From contig SYLI01000012.1 of assembly GCA_005809105.1 (NCBI GenBank), forward strand, positions 1 to 34,411: 34,411 nucleotides of DNA, given 5' to 3'. This DNA comes from Verrucomicrobiales bacterium (GTDB lineage: Bacteria > Verrucomicrobiota > Verrucomicrobiia > Limisphaerales > UBA1100). The notes below the pieces were generated by a model. That model had not been told where the DNA came from. It ran no database searches and saw only the letters and a list, made by a program, of their open reading frames with translations. The position numbers were made by a program, and so were the translations under genes. This document shows positions 24,973-33,208 of the stretch, one piece after another; the stretch's first letter is position 1; every line of letters begins with the position of its first letter.

Positions 24973-27138
24973 TCACTCATTGAAGGCTTTGGGGCGGTTG
25001 ATAGATTCCACGAAGCTCTCCGCGGTGGCAAAGACGGCCTGGGACTTGCCCGGCGGGGTGTCGAGAAAGAGCACGAAGTCCAGCGTCCGGCTGGCTTGGC
25101 CCCGTTCGCTGGCAAACTTGCGCGCGATGCCCAGTGCCGGCAGCGTGTCTTTGCCCAAAATCCGCTCCATGGGGAAGGAAAGCAGGCCGTCGTAGCTGCG
25201 GTACACCAGCTCGGTGCAGACCACCTTGTCGTCGGTGCCAAAGTCGAAGTTGAAATCGTAGGGTTTGCCGTGGTGGGTAAAGGCACGGCGCAGCGCCTGA
25301 GCAATCTGTTCACGCGACAGCCGCGGGCGCAGCACGGCCACGTAGTCGGCGTGCAGCGAGTGTTCAAGCGAGGAGAAGACGACGCCTTCGCTGACGGCCT
25401 CCACGATGACGCGCGGATGGCCGTTCTCGGGTGCGGTGTAGGCTTCCCAATGCGCGCGCACCTCGGGCGCCTGGTCGATTCCCAAGGCGCGCAGCTGCTC
25501 GGGCGTGCCCACATAGAGCGCGGCATGAGGCCAGAAGCCCGGAAGAAATGCGTTGGACAGATACCAGTTGCGCCGCTCCAACAGGATGTCGCCGGGCTGC
25601 AATTGTGGCCGGAGTTCCTCCAACTGCGCCTCCGAGATGTTCGGTGCGCGGGTGGAAATGCGCGTGTCTCCCACCAGCGTGGCCATGAGAATCTGCGCTT
25701 CGTACACGGGCGAGTACACGTCGCGCTGAGCGCGTCGCACGATGCGCGAAAAGCGGGCGCGCCACGGGTTGAGCCCGGTTTGGCGCACCTGGCGCACGGC
25801 GTCGTCGATGCGCCGCTCCAGCCATTGCATCTGCTCGTCGGAATAGGCCTGCGCGGCGCGCAGCGCCCGGCGCCGTTCGGGCCGCTCAAAGTCGTCGGCC
25901 AAGCCCAAGAACCAGCGCAGGTGCCCGCCTGAGGTGACGCTGTAGTAAACGTGGTCAAACATCCCCGCCTCCAGGCCCCACGCGGGCGCGGCCTCGTTCA
26001 GTTTGGCGCGGGCGCGGGCGTCGTCGCGGTAGCGCGCCACAAACTCGTGCCCGGTCTCCAGCGCCGTCGCGGCGGCGCACAGGCCCAGCAGATACGCCCT
26101 TCCCCGCAGCCGCTCGTCGGTGACGGCCTTGTGCCCGGCGTACATCGCCACCATGCTGGTGAGCGCGTCGCGGTGCGCCAGATAGCGGATGAAACACCAG
26201 CGGATCCGGTCGTCCTCCCGGGGCGTGTACACCTCCCGGCCTTCGGCGCGCAGCGCCGCCACCACCTGCCCGTGCAGCGACGCCGCCTCAGCGCGAAGCG
26301 CCTCCAGTTCCGCCGCGTGGATTTTCAGCCGGTCCAAATCCTCGGCGGTCTGCCGCGCCAACTGGTCGTGCGGCATGGCGATGATGGCCGCGGGGAACAG
26401 CTCGAAGGGACTGGGCGGCGCGACACTGACGCGGCCAATGTAGAAGCCGCCTCCCGCCAGCAGGGCCAACAGGCCCGCCATCGAGGCCAGACTGGCCCAG
26501 CGCGGCCATCTCGTGGCATGAGGCGGGCGCGCCGCCAGCCATGAGAAAACGATGCCGCAGGAACCCGCCGCGGCGGCCAGCGCAGCCATGGTGGCCGCGA
26601 GATTCCACCATGCCGGCGCGGGAGCCATCAGCTTCTGGCGGAACATCAACACCACCAGCAGGGCTCCCAAGGCGCCGGTGCCCGCCAGCGTGGCTTTGCC
26701 GCGCTTGCTCTCCCACCGGGCGCCCGCGCGCCAGAGGATTTGCAGCAAGCCAAGGAACACCGAGGCCACCACCGTGGCGCCCCACAAGCGCCAGCCCAGA
26801 TTGGTGGGATGCAGCCGCCACGGTTCGAACCAAACCAGAAGCTGGTAAAACACCTGCGAGGCGAGCACACACAGCAGCGCCGCCCGGCCCATCGCGGTGA
26901 GAGGCCGGTCTGCCGGATGGCTCGCCCGGGCCAGCGCCAAGCCCACAAGTATGCCCACGGCACTGAAGACCAGTTGCGCGTGCAATCCCGAGAACCGGCC
27001 CCGGCCAAATCCCGCAAGCAGCAGCATCAACAGCGCCGCTGCCGTGCCCCAAAACAACTGCCGATAGGCCCGGCGCAACGCGGCCAAACCCTCCGGTTCG
27101 CCGGCCGCCGGTGAGGACTGCCCCGTGGCGGACGTCAT
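24973..27138 (-). CDS. Seven-helix membrane protein fused to YaeF/YiiX-type (C92) cysteine peptidase domain
   Basis: 721 residues. Residues 1-235 hold about seven hydrophobic helices (29-46, 52-71, 84-103, 119-137, 152-167, 179-204, 216-234). Residues 258-300 are a probable coiled coil, and 305-500 a helical region I cannot name. The end (about 512-695) matches the permuted papain-like YaeF/YiiX family (PF05708): LQPGDILLERRNWYLSNA, then His538 in FWPHAALYVG, Glu580 in VIVEAVSEGV and Cys641 in VVCTELVYRSYDG, all expected catalytic or conserved residues. Members act on amide or thioester bonds of peptides or lipoproteins, but the substrate here is unknown. YiiX proteins are usually small and soluble, so the large membrane part is unusual. 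The gene overlaps the upstream thioredoxin-fold gene by four bases. Confidence 0.8.
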   Translation of the reverse strand: MTSATGQSSPAAGEPEGLAALRRAYRQLFWGTAAALLMLLLAGFGRGRFSGLHAQLVFSAVGILVGLALARASHPADRPLTAMGRAALLCVLASQVFYQLLVWFEPWRLHPTNLGWRLWGATVVASVFLGLLQILWRAGARWESKRGKATLAGTGALGALLVVLMFRQKLMAPAPAWWNLAATMAALAAAAGSCGIVFSWLAARPPHATRWPRWASLASMAGLLALLAGGGFYIGRVSVAPPSPFELFPAAIIAMPHDQLARQTAEDLDRLKIHAAELEALRAEAASLHGQVVAALRAEGREVYTPREDDRIRWCFIRYLAHRDALTSMVAMYAGHKAVTDERLRGRAYLLGLCAAATALETGHEFVARYRDDARARAKLNEAAPAWGLEAGMFDHVYYSVTSGGHLRWFLGLADDFERPERRRALRAAQAYSDEQMQWLERRIDDAVRQVRQTGLNPWRARFSRIVRRAQRDVYSPVYEAQILMATLVGDTRISTRAPNISEAQLEELRPQLQPGDILLERRNWYLSNAFLPGFWPHAALYVGTPEQLRALGIDQAPEVRAHWEAYTAPENGHPRVIVEAVSEGVVFSSLEHSLHADYVAVLRPRLSREQIAQALRRAFTHHGKPYDFNFDFGTDDKVVCTELVYRSYDGLLSFPMERILGKDTLPALGIARKFASERGQASRTLDFVLFLDTPPGKSQAVFATAESFVESINRPKAFNE

Positions 27139-27677
27139 TTGCCGGCGGCTTCCACCGCCTTCACGACCGGGGGCGCGTCCGTCTCATTGAGCGAGGCGTA
27201 CGCGAACCGGGCGTGAATCTTGCCCTGCACCACCACCAGCGTGGTGACGAGCGCGCGGTCGTTGAGTTGCCAGGCGGGCGGACCGGCGGCGTCGCCAGGA
27301 AAGAGGGCCAGCGCGCAAGACTTGAACTTGAGCGCCTCATGCACGCGCGGCAGTTGGGCTTTAGTCTTCTCCTTGTCGGCCGCAAGCCACACCGCCACCA
27401 AGTACCCGCCCTTGTTTTGACTCGTGAGTGCGTCGTCGAGCGCGCGCAAGTACCTTGCCGCCGGCCGGCCCCATCCTTCCTCGCGCATCAGCACGTACAC
27501 GGTGGTTTCCGCCTTGCGCAACGCCGGGTAGTCCACCTTTTTCCCCGCATGGGAGCCTGTGATGTCCTGGATTTCCAGCGCCGGAACCTTCACGCCCACC
27601 TTGGGGCCAGATTCCAATTCGGCCGCGCCCGCCGCGAAGGCCGCGCCCAAGAGAAGCAGGATGAACTTGAACTTCAT
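27135..27677 (-). CDS. Exported thioredoxin-fold protein lacking the CxxC motif
   Basis: 180 residues with a Sec signal peptide (1-19, GAAFAAGAA). The mature part begins like AhpC/TSA or TlpA-type proteins (GVKVPALEIQDITG, 28-41). A strand TTVYVLMREEGWGRPAARYL (58-77) follows, where the redox-active WCxxC would normally sit. Here no cysteine is present there; the only Cys in the mature protein is Cys121 in SCALALFPGD. The rest (GYLVAVWLAAD, VTTLVVVQGKIHARFAY, VVKAVEAAGK) fits the thioredoxin fold. It is probably a binding rather than redox protein. It is translationally coupled (ATGA overlap) to the membrane peptidase, so the two likely act together. The fold call is by pattern only. Confidence 0.65.
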   Translation of the reverse strand: MKFKFILLLLGAAFAAGAAELESGPKVGVKVPALEIQDITGSHAGKKVDYPALRKAETTVYVLMREEGWGRPAARYLRALDDALTSQNKGGYLVAVWLAADKEKTKAQLPRVHEALKFKSCALALFPGDAAGPPAWQLNDRALVTTLVVVQGKIHARFAYASLNETDAPPVVKAVEAAGK

Positions 27678-27815
27678 GGTCGTGTGGAGTGGGGGGATTT
27701 GAGTGCGCTAGGTCTAGGAGTTTGCTTAGGGCAGGGGGCGTTGTCAATGGATGGGGGTGGTGTGCCGTGGAAAAAAGCTGGCCATGCGCCGTCCCCGATG
27801 GCTAGAGTCCCCGGC

Positions 27816-28235
27816 GTGAAACACACCTTCTCATTCATCGTCGCGGCAGCCGTTGCCGCCGGGTTCGGTTCTGGCTGCGACCAGCAAGACTCACACGACG
27901 GCCACGACCACGGCAACAAGCCGCAAAAAGTGGACAACGCCACCAAGCCCTCAGGCGGCGGTGCAACCACCCCGTCGGGCAATGCCACGACGCCCGCAGG
28001 CAACGCGACCAAGACCTCGGGCGCGGCGTATCCCATCAAGGTGTGCGTGGTCTCCGGCGAGGATCTGGGCAGCATGGGCAAGCCCGAGGAAGTGACCCAC
28101 AAGGGTGTGCTGGTGAAGCTTTGCTGCGAGGGTTGCAAAGAGGACTTTGACAAGGATCCCGCCAAGTACGTGGCGCTGCTTCAGGCCGGCGGGCCCAAGC
28201 CCAAGGCCAAGCCCGAGGTTAAGCCCAAAGGCTAG
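27816..28235 (+). CDS. Metal-binding lipoprotein with His-rich segment and YHS/TRASH-like domain
   Basis: 139 residues. The start is GTG at 27816, directly before the signal (MKHTFSFIVAAAVAAGFGSGC); an in-frame ATG at 27798 would add six residues. GSGC is an acceptable lipobox with Cys21. The mature N-terminus has DSHDGHDHGN, a metal-binding His/Asp cluster, then three NAT-x-P/T-x-G repeats forming a linker (about 41-69). The C-terminal domain (72-122) has CVVSGEDLGSMGKP and LCCEGCKEDFDKDPAKYV, with Cys77, Cys103, Cys104 and Cys107 as the likely metal ligands. This is the pattern of YHS/TRASH-type copper or other heavy-metal binding domains. The tail is Lys/Pro-rich. It is divergent from the thioredoxin-fold gene and precedes the propeller-heme gene by 94 bases. 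Confidence 0.75.
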   Translation: MKHTFSFIVAAAVAAGFGSGCDQQDSHDGHDHGNKPQKVDNATKPSGGGATTPSGNATTPAGNATKTSGAAYPIKVCVVSGEDLGSMGKPEEVTHKGVLVKLCCEGCKEDFDKDPAKYVALLQAGGPKPKAKPEVKPKG

Positions 28236-28248
28236 GACGGCAGCCACG

Positions 28249-28283
28249 GCCACGCGCAGCCCCCCCCGCCCTGCTCGCGTGGC
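28249..28283. terminator. GC-rich stem-loop after the metal-binding lipoprotein gene
   Basis: GCCACGCG (28249-28256) and CGCGTGGC (28276-28283) form an eight-base-pair perfect stem with a 19-base C-rich loop, 13 bases after the lipoprotein stop. The next T-run (28311-28316) is 27 bases further on and is more likely part of the downstream promoter region, so intrinsic termination is uncertain. Confidence 0.4.
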
Positions 28284-28329
28284 TGTCCACTCTAGAGCGG
28301 GGTTGGTGGGTTTTTTAATTCCACGAGCC

Positions 28330-31300
28330 ATGAAACGTATCATTGCCTTGTTCGGTTCTTTTGTCGCGGGGGTGTTGATGTCCGCCCAGGTGCCCGAGTG
28401 GATCTGGCACGAGAACTCACAGGGCGCGGCGCCCGGCAACAATGAGCGGCGGTTCTTCCGCAAGGCGTTCACCGTGGAAGGCAAGGTGCAGAAGGCCACG
28501 CTGCGTTTCACGGTGGACAACGAAGGCACGGCCTTTGTGAACGGCCGGTCGGTGGCCTCGGTGCCGGACTGGCAGCAGACGGCCGTGGCCGATGTGGGTG
28601 CTGACATCAAGCAAGGCGCCAACGTGCTGGCCATCCGTGGCATCAATCACGGCGGCGCGGCGGGCGTGGTGGCGCGTTTGGAACTCTCGCTGGAAGGCGG
28701 CGTGAAATACGAGGTGGTCACCGACGCCAGTTGGGTTTCGTTCCCCGAAGATCAGGCTGGGTGGCAGCAGGTGGCCTTCAAGGCCGAGGGCTGGACGAAG
28801 GTGAAGCCCGTGGCCAAGCTGGGGGCGGCGCCGTGGGGCGACGTGTTCGTCGGCGCAGGCCCCAAGGCCGCCGCCGGGCGGCGCGAGGCGACCGCTGCGG
28901 AGTCGCTCTACACCCTGCCCGGTTTCAAGGTCGAACGCGTGGCCAACGCCGAGCCCGAGGAAGGCTCGTGGGTCAACCTGTGCAAGGACAACAAAGGCCG
29001 CCTCATCATCAGCCCGCAATGGGGGCGAGCACCCACGCCCGAGGAGGAATCGCGCCGTGGATTGCTGCGCGTGACCTTGGCGCCCGACGGCAGCGTGGCC
29101 AAGCGCGATTTCATTGCGCAGCCGCTCTACGACGCGCAAGGCATGGTGTGGGTGGGCAAGGCGCTTTACGTGGTCGTCAACAAGTACAGCACCAAGTTTG
29201 AGAGTGGGCTTTATCGGATCACCGACGATGGCACCGACACATGGCGCAAGATTGAGCTACTCAAGAAGATTCCCGGCGGCGGCGAGCACGGGCCGCATGC
29301 AGTGGAGCTGGGCCCCGACGGCATGCTCTATGTCATCGCCGGCAACCACACGAAGGTGGTCGAGAGCGTCTCCGCGCAATCGCCGCATCGCCATTACGGC
29401 GAGGATCATGTCTTGCCGCGCCAGTGGGATGGCAACGGCCACGCCGCTGGCGTGCTGGCTCCGGGCGGCCAAGTGTACCGCACCGACTTGGAGGGCAAAG
29501 AGTGGCAGATGTACTGCGCGGGGTTCCGCAATCAGTACGACTTTGGCTTCAATGCCGACGGGGAGATTTTCACCTTCGACAGCGACATGGAGTGGGAGTG
29601 GGGCATGCACTGGTACCGTGCCACGCGCGTGTATCACTGCTCAAGCGGCGCGGATTTTGGCTGGCGTTCGGGCTCGGGCAAGTGGCCCGCTTACTACGCC
29701 GATGGCCTGCCGCCTGCGCTGGACGTGGGCGTGGGCTGCCCCACGGGCACCAAGTTTGGTTACGGCGCCAAGTTTCCCGCCAAGTACCAGCGCGCCTACT
29801 ACATTCTGGACTGGACCTTTGGCCGCATCATCGCCGTCCACCTCACTCCGCAGGGCGCCACCTACTCGGGCGCGATGGAGAATTTCATTTGCCCCAAGGG
29901 GCTGGTCACTCCCGGCGCACCCAAGCCGCCGCTCAACGTGACCGACATGGAAATCGGCGCCGATGGCGCGGCCTACTTCACCGTGGGCGGCCGTGGTGTG
30001 CAGTCGGGGCTCTACCGCGTGACGTACAACGGCAGTGACAGCACCGCGCCGGCGATTCTCAAAGACGAAACAGGCGCGGCAGCGCGCACGCTTCGGCGGA
30101 AGATCGAGACCTACCACGGCAAGGCGGACGCCGGCGCAGTGGAATTTGTGTGGCCACACTTGGGCAGCACCGACCGCTGGATTCGTTATGCGGCGCGCAT
30201 CGCGCTCGAGTCGCAGCCGGTGGCAAAGTGGCAGCAACGCGCGCTGGACGAACAGGACGCCAACGCTGCGCTGACGGCACTCATGGCGCTGGCCCGCGTG
30301 GGCGGCAAGGAGGCGCAGGAAGACTTGCTGCGCGCCCTTTCCAAATTCCCGCTGGCGAAGATTTCCGAGGAGCAGCAGTTGGAAAAGCTGCGGCTCATTC
30401 AGGTGTGCTTTGCGCGCCACGGCAAGCCCTCCACCGACGTTGCAAAAATGGCCGGCGACAAGCTCTCGGAAGCGTATCCCACAAAATCGGAACGCGTGAA
30501 CCGCGAGCTCTGCCAGCTTCTGGTATTTCTTGAAGTGCCGGGCACGGCCCAGCGCACACTCGCGCTCATCGATGCGGCGCCCACACAGGAGCAGCAGATG
30601 GCCTACCTGTTCCCGCTTCGCAATCTGGCCACCGGCTGGACGATTGAGCAGCGCAAGCACTACCTCTCCACGCTCAATGGTTTTCCCGACCCCAACGCAG
30701 GCCATGACCCGCAGGTGACGCGATGGTTTGAGGAGGCCGGGCGGCCCTATGGCGATGGCAACAGCTTTCGCAAGCAGCTCGACCTCATCCGCAAGGACGC
30801 GGCCGCGACGATGGAGACGGCCGAGCGCACTGCGTTGGCGGCGCTGGTCAATGTCAGTTCCTCAAGCGGCGGCACCGGCCGGCCCGCCGTGACCTTCCCC
30901 AAGCCGCAGCCCCGCACCACGGTGGTGAAGCAATGGGAGATGGCGGATCTGCTGCCCGACCTTGAGCGTGCTGTCACGGGGCGCAACTGGGCGCGCGGCC
31001 AGCAGGCGTTTGTGGATGCGCAGTGTTTGGCCTGCCACAAGATGGGCAACGAAGGCGGTGGTCTTGGGCCGGATTTGACGGCGGTGGCGGCGCGCTTCAC
31101 GCGGCGCGACGTGCTCGATTCGATGATCGATCCCTCCAAGGTGGTCAGCGAACAATTCATGAACACCACCTTCGTCCTCAAGAACGGCGATGATGTTTCG
31201 GGCCGTCTGGTGGATGAGACGGGAGACCGGGTGATCATCCAAGCCAACCCGTTCACGGTGGACCGCACCGAAATCAAGAAGGCCGACATCCAGTCGCGCA

Positions 31301-31425
31301 AGCCCTCGAAGCTCTCGCCGATGCCCGCGGGCTTGCTCAACGGTCTCTCCAAGGAGGAGATTCTTGACCTCCTTGCCTACCTCGACGCAGCAGGCCGCAA
31401 GAATCACCCCGCGTTCAAGAAGTAG
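28330..31425 (+). CDS. PVC-type beta-propeller/HEAT/cytochrome c protein (TIGR02603 type)
   Basis: 1031 residues, exported (signal 1-20, ending VLMSAQ). Residues about 22-118 are a galactose-binding-like beta-sandwich (WIWHENSQGAAPGNNERRFF). About 190-565 is a beta-propeller of the glucose/sorbosone dehydrogenase-like type found in Pirellula/Verrucomicrobium proteins (TIGR02604), with GEHGPHAVELGPDGMLYVI, QVYRTDLEGKEW and DFGWRSGSGKWPAYYADG. About 575-860 is helical and HEAT-like. The end (about 886-1031) is the TIGR02603 heme domain: ARGQQAFVDAQCLACHKMGN (heme Cys899, Cys902, His903), GGGLGPDLTAVAARF, and VVIIQ/LKNGDDVSGRL strands. The ATG at 28330 begins the signal directly; upstream in-frame sequence overlaps the lipoprotein gene. 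It likely oxidises a sugar or alcohol in the periplasm and passes electrons to the heme; the substrate is unknown. Confidence 0.9.
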   Translation: MKRIIALFGSFVAGVLMSAQVPEWIWHENSQGAAPGNNERRFFRKAFTVEGKVQKATLRFTVDNEGTAFVNGRSVASVPDWQQTAVADVGADIKQGANVLAIRGINHGGAAGVVARLELSLEGGVKYEVVTDASWVSFPEDQAGWQQVAFKAEGWTKVKPVAKLGAAPWGDVFVGAGPKAAAGRREATAAESLYTLPGFKVERVANAEPEEGSWVNLCKDNKGRLIISPQWGRAPTPEEESRRGLLRVTLAPDGSVAKRDFIAQPLYDAQGMVWVGKALYVVVNKYSTKFESGLYRITDDGTDTWRKIELLKKIPGGGEHGPHAVELGPDGMLYVIAGNHTKVVESVSAQSPHRHYGEDHVLPRQWDGNGHAAGVLAPGGQVYRTDLEGKEWQMYCAGFRNQYDFGFNADGEIFTFDSDMEWEWGMHWYRATRVYHCSSGADFGWRSGSGKWPAYYADGLPPALDVGVGCPTGTKFGYGAKFPAKYQRAYYILDWTFGRIIAVHLTPQGATYSGAMENFICPKGLVTPGAPKPPLNVTDMEIGADGAAYFTVGGRGVQSGLYRVTYNGSDSTAPAILKDETGAAARTLRRKIETYHGKADAGAVEFVWPHLGSTDRWIRYAARIALESQPVAKWQQRALDEQDANAALTALMALARVGGKEAQEDLLRALSKFPLAKISEEQQLEKLRLIQVCFARHGKPSTDVAKMAGDKLSEAYPTKSERVNRELCQLLVFLEVPGTAQRTLALIDAAPTQEQQMAYLFPLRNLATGWTIEQRKHYLSTLNGFPDPNAGHDPQVTRWFEEAGRPYGDGNSFRKQLDLIRKDAAATMETAERTALAALVNVSSSSGGTGRPAVTFPKPQPRTTVVKQWEMADLLPDLERAVTGRNWARGQQAFVDAQCLACHKMGNEGGGLGPDLTAVAARFTRRDVLDSMIDPSKVVSEQFMNTTFVLKNGDDVSGRLVDETGDRVIIQANPFTVDRTEIKKADIQSRKPSKLSPMPAGLLNGLSKEEILDLLAYLDAAGRKNHPAFKK

Positions 31426-31449
31426 TGCCAAGCCGGCGGAGGGGGCAGA

Positions 31450-32814
31450 CTACGCCAGCGCCCAGCCCTTGCGGTATTCGCGCCGAATGAAAGGCGCTGC
31501 CTCGGGCGCGTTGGTGGCTGCCAGCTTGGCGGCATCCCATTGAATCTTCTTTCCCACGCGATAGGCCACATTGCCCAGGTGGTTGGCTTCGGTGAGCCAG
31601 CCTGAGTACTCAAAGTTGGCGTGCGGCTGCTTCCCGTTGCGGATGGCGTCGAGCCATTCCTGATGGTGGCTGCGCACTCTGGGAATGAAAGGATCGGGCC
31701 CCTTGAAGCCCGCAAATTCATTCTCTGGCAGGAGCAGGTGTTTGCCATAGTCGGAAAGCAGCATGCCCTTCTCCCCCACAAACAGATGGCCGCTGCCCCA
31801 TTGCGGAATCTTCTTTTGCTTCCACAAGTCGGGCTTGTTCTCGCCCTGATACCAGGTGATTTTCACCGGAGGCAAGTCGCCTCGCGCTCCGTATTCGTAG
31901 GTGGCCTGCATCGACGCAGGTGCAATTTCATCGTGCGCCGGTGGGCCGCTGGCCTCGATCGTGAGGGGCGCCTTGAGCGCGAGCGCCCAGAAGGGCAGGT
32001 CGATCCAGTGCGAGCCCAGGTCGCTCATCGTCCCATTGCCAAAATCCCACCAGCGATACCACTTCGGGCCCGGGAAATAGACATCGTGGAAGGGGCGCAA
32101 GGGCGCGGGCCCCACCCACAAATCCCAGTCCAATCCCGCAGGCACGGGCTTGGCGTCCTTGGGGCGCTCGGTGACATGCACAATGTCGCCATGGCGCTTG
32201 GCCGCCTCGGCCGACTGCAACCCCCACGCGCGCCCCACCCATACATGGGCCTCGCGCACTTTGCCGATGGCTCCGGATTGGATGAGTTCCACCACGCGCC
32301 GGTAGTTTTCCGTCGCATGAATCTGGATTCCCATCTGCGTCGCCAATGCCGGTCGCGCGGCGGCGGCCTCGCGGATCGCGCGCGCCTCCGCAATGCTGTG
32401 CGTGAGCGGCTTCTCGCAATACACATGCTTGCCGGCCTGAAGCGCCAGCAGCGTTGCAAACGCGTGCGTGTGTTCGCAGGTGCTCACCACCACGGCGTCG
32501 AAGTCACGGGCCTTGTCAAAGAGCTTGCGAAAATCCGTGAACGTCGCCGCCTGCAGGTGCTTCTGCTTGGCCGCATCCAGATTGCGCTGGTTCACATCGC
32601 ACAACGCGGCGATGTACTCGCCCGACACGCTGGCCATGTTGCCCGCGCCGCGCCCGCCGGAGCCGATAATCGCCATCGCGATCTTGTCGTTGGGATTCTT
32701 TGCGCGAAGCAAAGCCGGGAAGCCCAGCGCCAATCCTGCCGTGGCTGCTGAGAGAAACTGGCGCCGCGAGGTTCCTAAAACGCGCTGGGTGCTGCGAGTA
32801 ATTGGTCTGGCCAT
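31450..32814 (-). CDS. Gfo/Idh/MocA family oxidoreductase, Tat-exported
   Basis: 454 residues. A twin-arginine signal [21 protein letters not shown] (about 15-35) precedes a Rossmann domain with the NAD(P)-binding turn [12 protein letters not shown] (49-60) and the family motif [11 protein letters not shown] (130-140, Lys135). The C-terminal half has [20 protein letters not shown] and [20 protein letters not shown], typical of PVC exported members, which often act on sugars or cyclitols. Tat export fits a protein that must fold around NAD(P) before leaving the cytoplasm. It is convergent with the propeller-heme gene (24 bases between stops). Upstream is a low-GC region and a candidate TTGACC promoter. 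The sugar substrate is unknown. Confidence 0.93.
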   Translation of the reverse strand: MARPITRSTQRVLGTSRRQFLSAATAGLALGFPALLRAKNPNDKIAMAIIGSGGRGAGNMASVSGEYIAALCDVNQRNLDAAKQKHLQAATFTDFRKLFDKARDFDAVVVSTCEHTHAFATLLALQAGKHVYCEKPLTHSIAEARAIREAAAARPALATQMGIQIHATENYRRVVELIQSGAIGKVREAHVWVGRAWGLQSAEAAKRHGDIVHVTERPKDAKPVPAGLDWDLWVGPAPLRPFHDVYFPGPKWYRWWDFGNGTMSDLGSHWIDLPFWALALKAPLTIEASGPPAHDEIAPASMQATYEYGARGDLPPVKITWYQGENKPDLWKQKKIPQWGSGHLFVGEKGMLLSDYGKHLLLPENEFAGFKGPDPFIPRVRSHHQEWLDAIRNGKQPHANFEYSGWLTEANHLGNVAYRVGKKIQWDAAKLAATNAPEAAPFIRREYRKGWALA

Positions 32815-33208
32815 GGCCTACCTTGCATCAAGGTGAGGCCGTGGTCAATATGAGGCGTTTTTCGTACTCATCCAGAATACCGCATGCTTATTTGTATCTA
32901 GTGCAAAGCATGGGTTAATCCACTTAATCACAGGAGACTTCGAAATTCTGATTGCAGAGTGCCCGCTCCCGCGTGGCTGGCACGCTTGGGTTTTTGGCTA
33001 GAAACTGAAAACAGGCGCCTATTTAGGAAGCGTGGTATTTCACCATCCAATTTGGTGCTCCCACACGGGTTATTTCCGTGCATATCGCCTGATTCTTGGT
33101 TCACCCGCATTGGCACGTCCGATGCTCTTGGTACTCAATTTGGGTGCAGCCGCGCGTGTGGTTTATACCTCAGAAGTTGGAATTACCGCGCTAAACATTG
33201 AAGTCGCC
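32815..33208. other. AT-richer intergenic region between divergent genes
   Basis: About 394 bases with clearly lower GC than the surrounding genes. No convincing gene is visible: short frames run through it but lack a recognisable signal or domain. It should hold promoters for the oxidoreductase (-) and the pseudopilin (+). For the pseudopilin I see no strong -35/-10 pair. Confidence 0.55.
32820..32848 (-). promoter_or_regulatory. Candidate promoter of the Gfo/Idh/MocA gene
   Basis: On the minus strand TTGACC (32848-32843) is followed after 17 bases by CAAGGT (32825-32820), a weak -10. The ATG at 32814 is five bases further on. The same stretch contains AAGG close to the start, so CAAGGT may instead be part of a ribosome binding site. 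Confidence 0.25.

Noticed and set aside
28147-28329. Longer N-terminus for the propeller-heme protein
   Set aside because: It would overlap the lipoprotein gene and put about 60 Arg/Pro-rich residues before the signal peptide that begins at 28330.
32975-32995. Possible sigma54 promoter (TGGCAC) upstream of the pseudopilin
   Set aside because: TGGCAC is present, but the required GC dinucleotide of the -12 element is absent at the fixed spacing.
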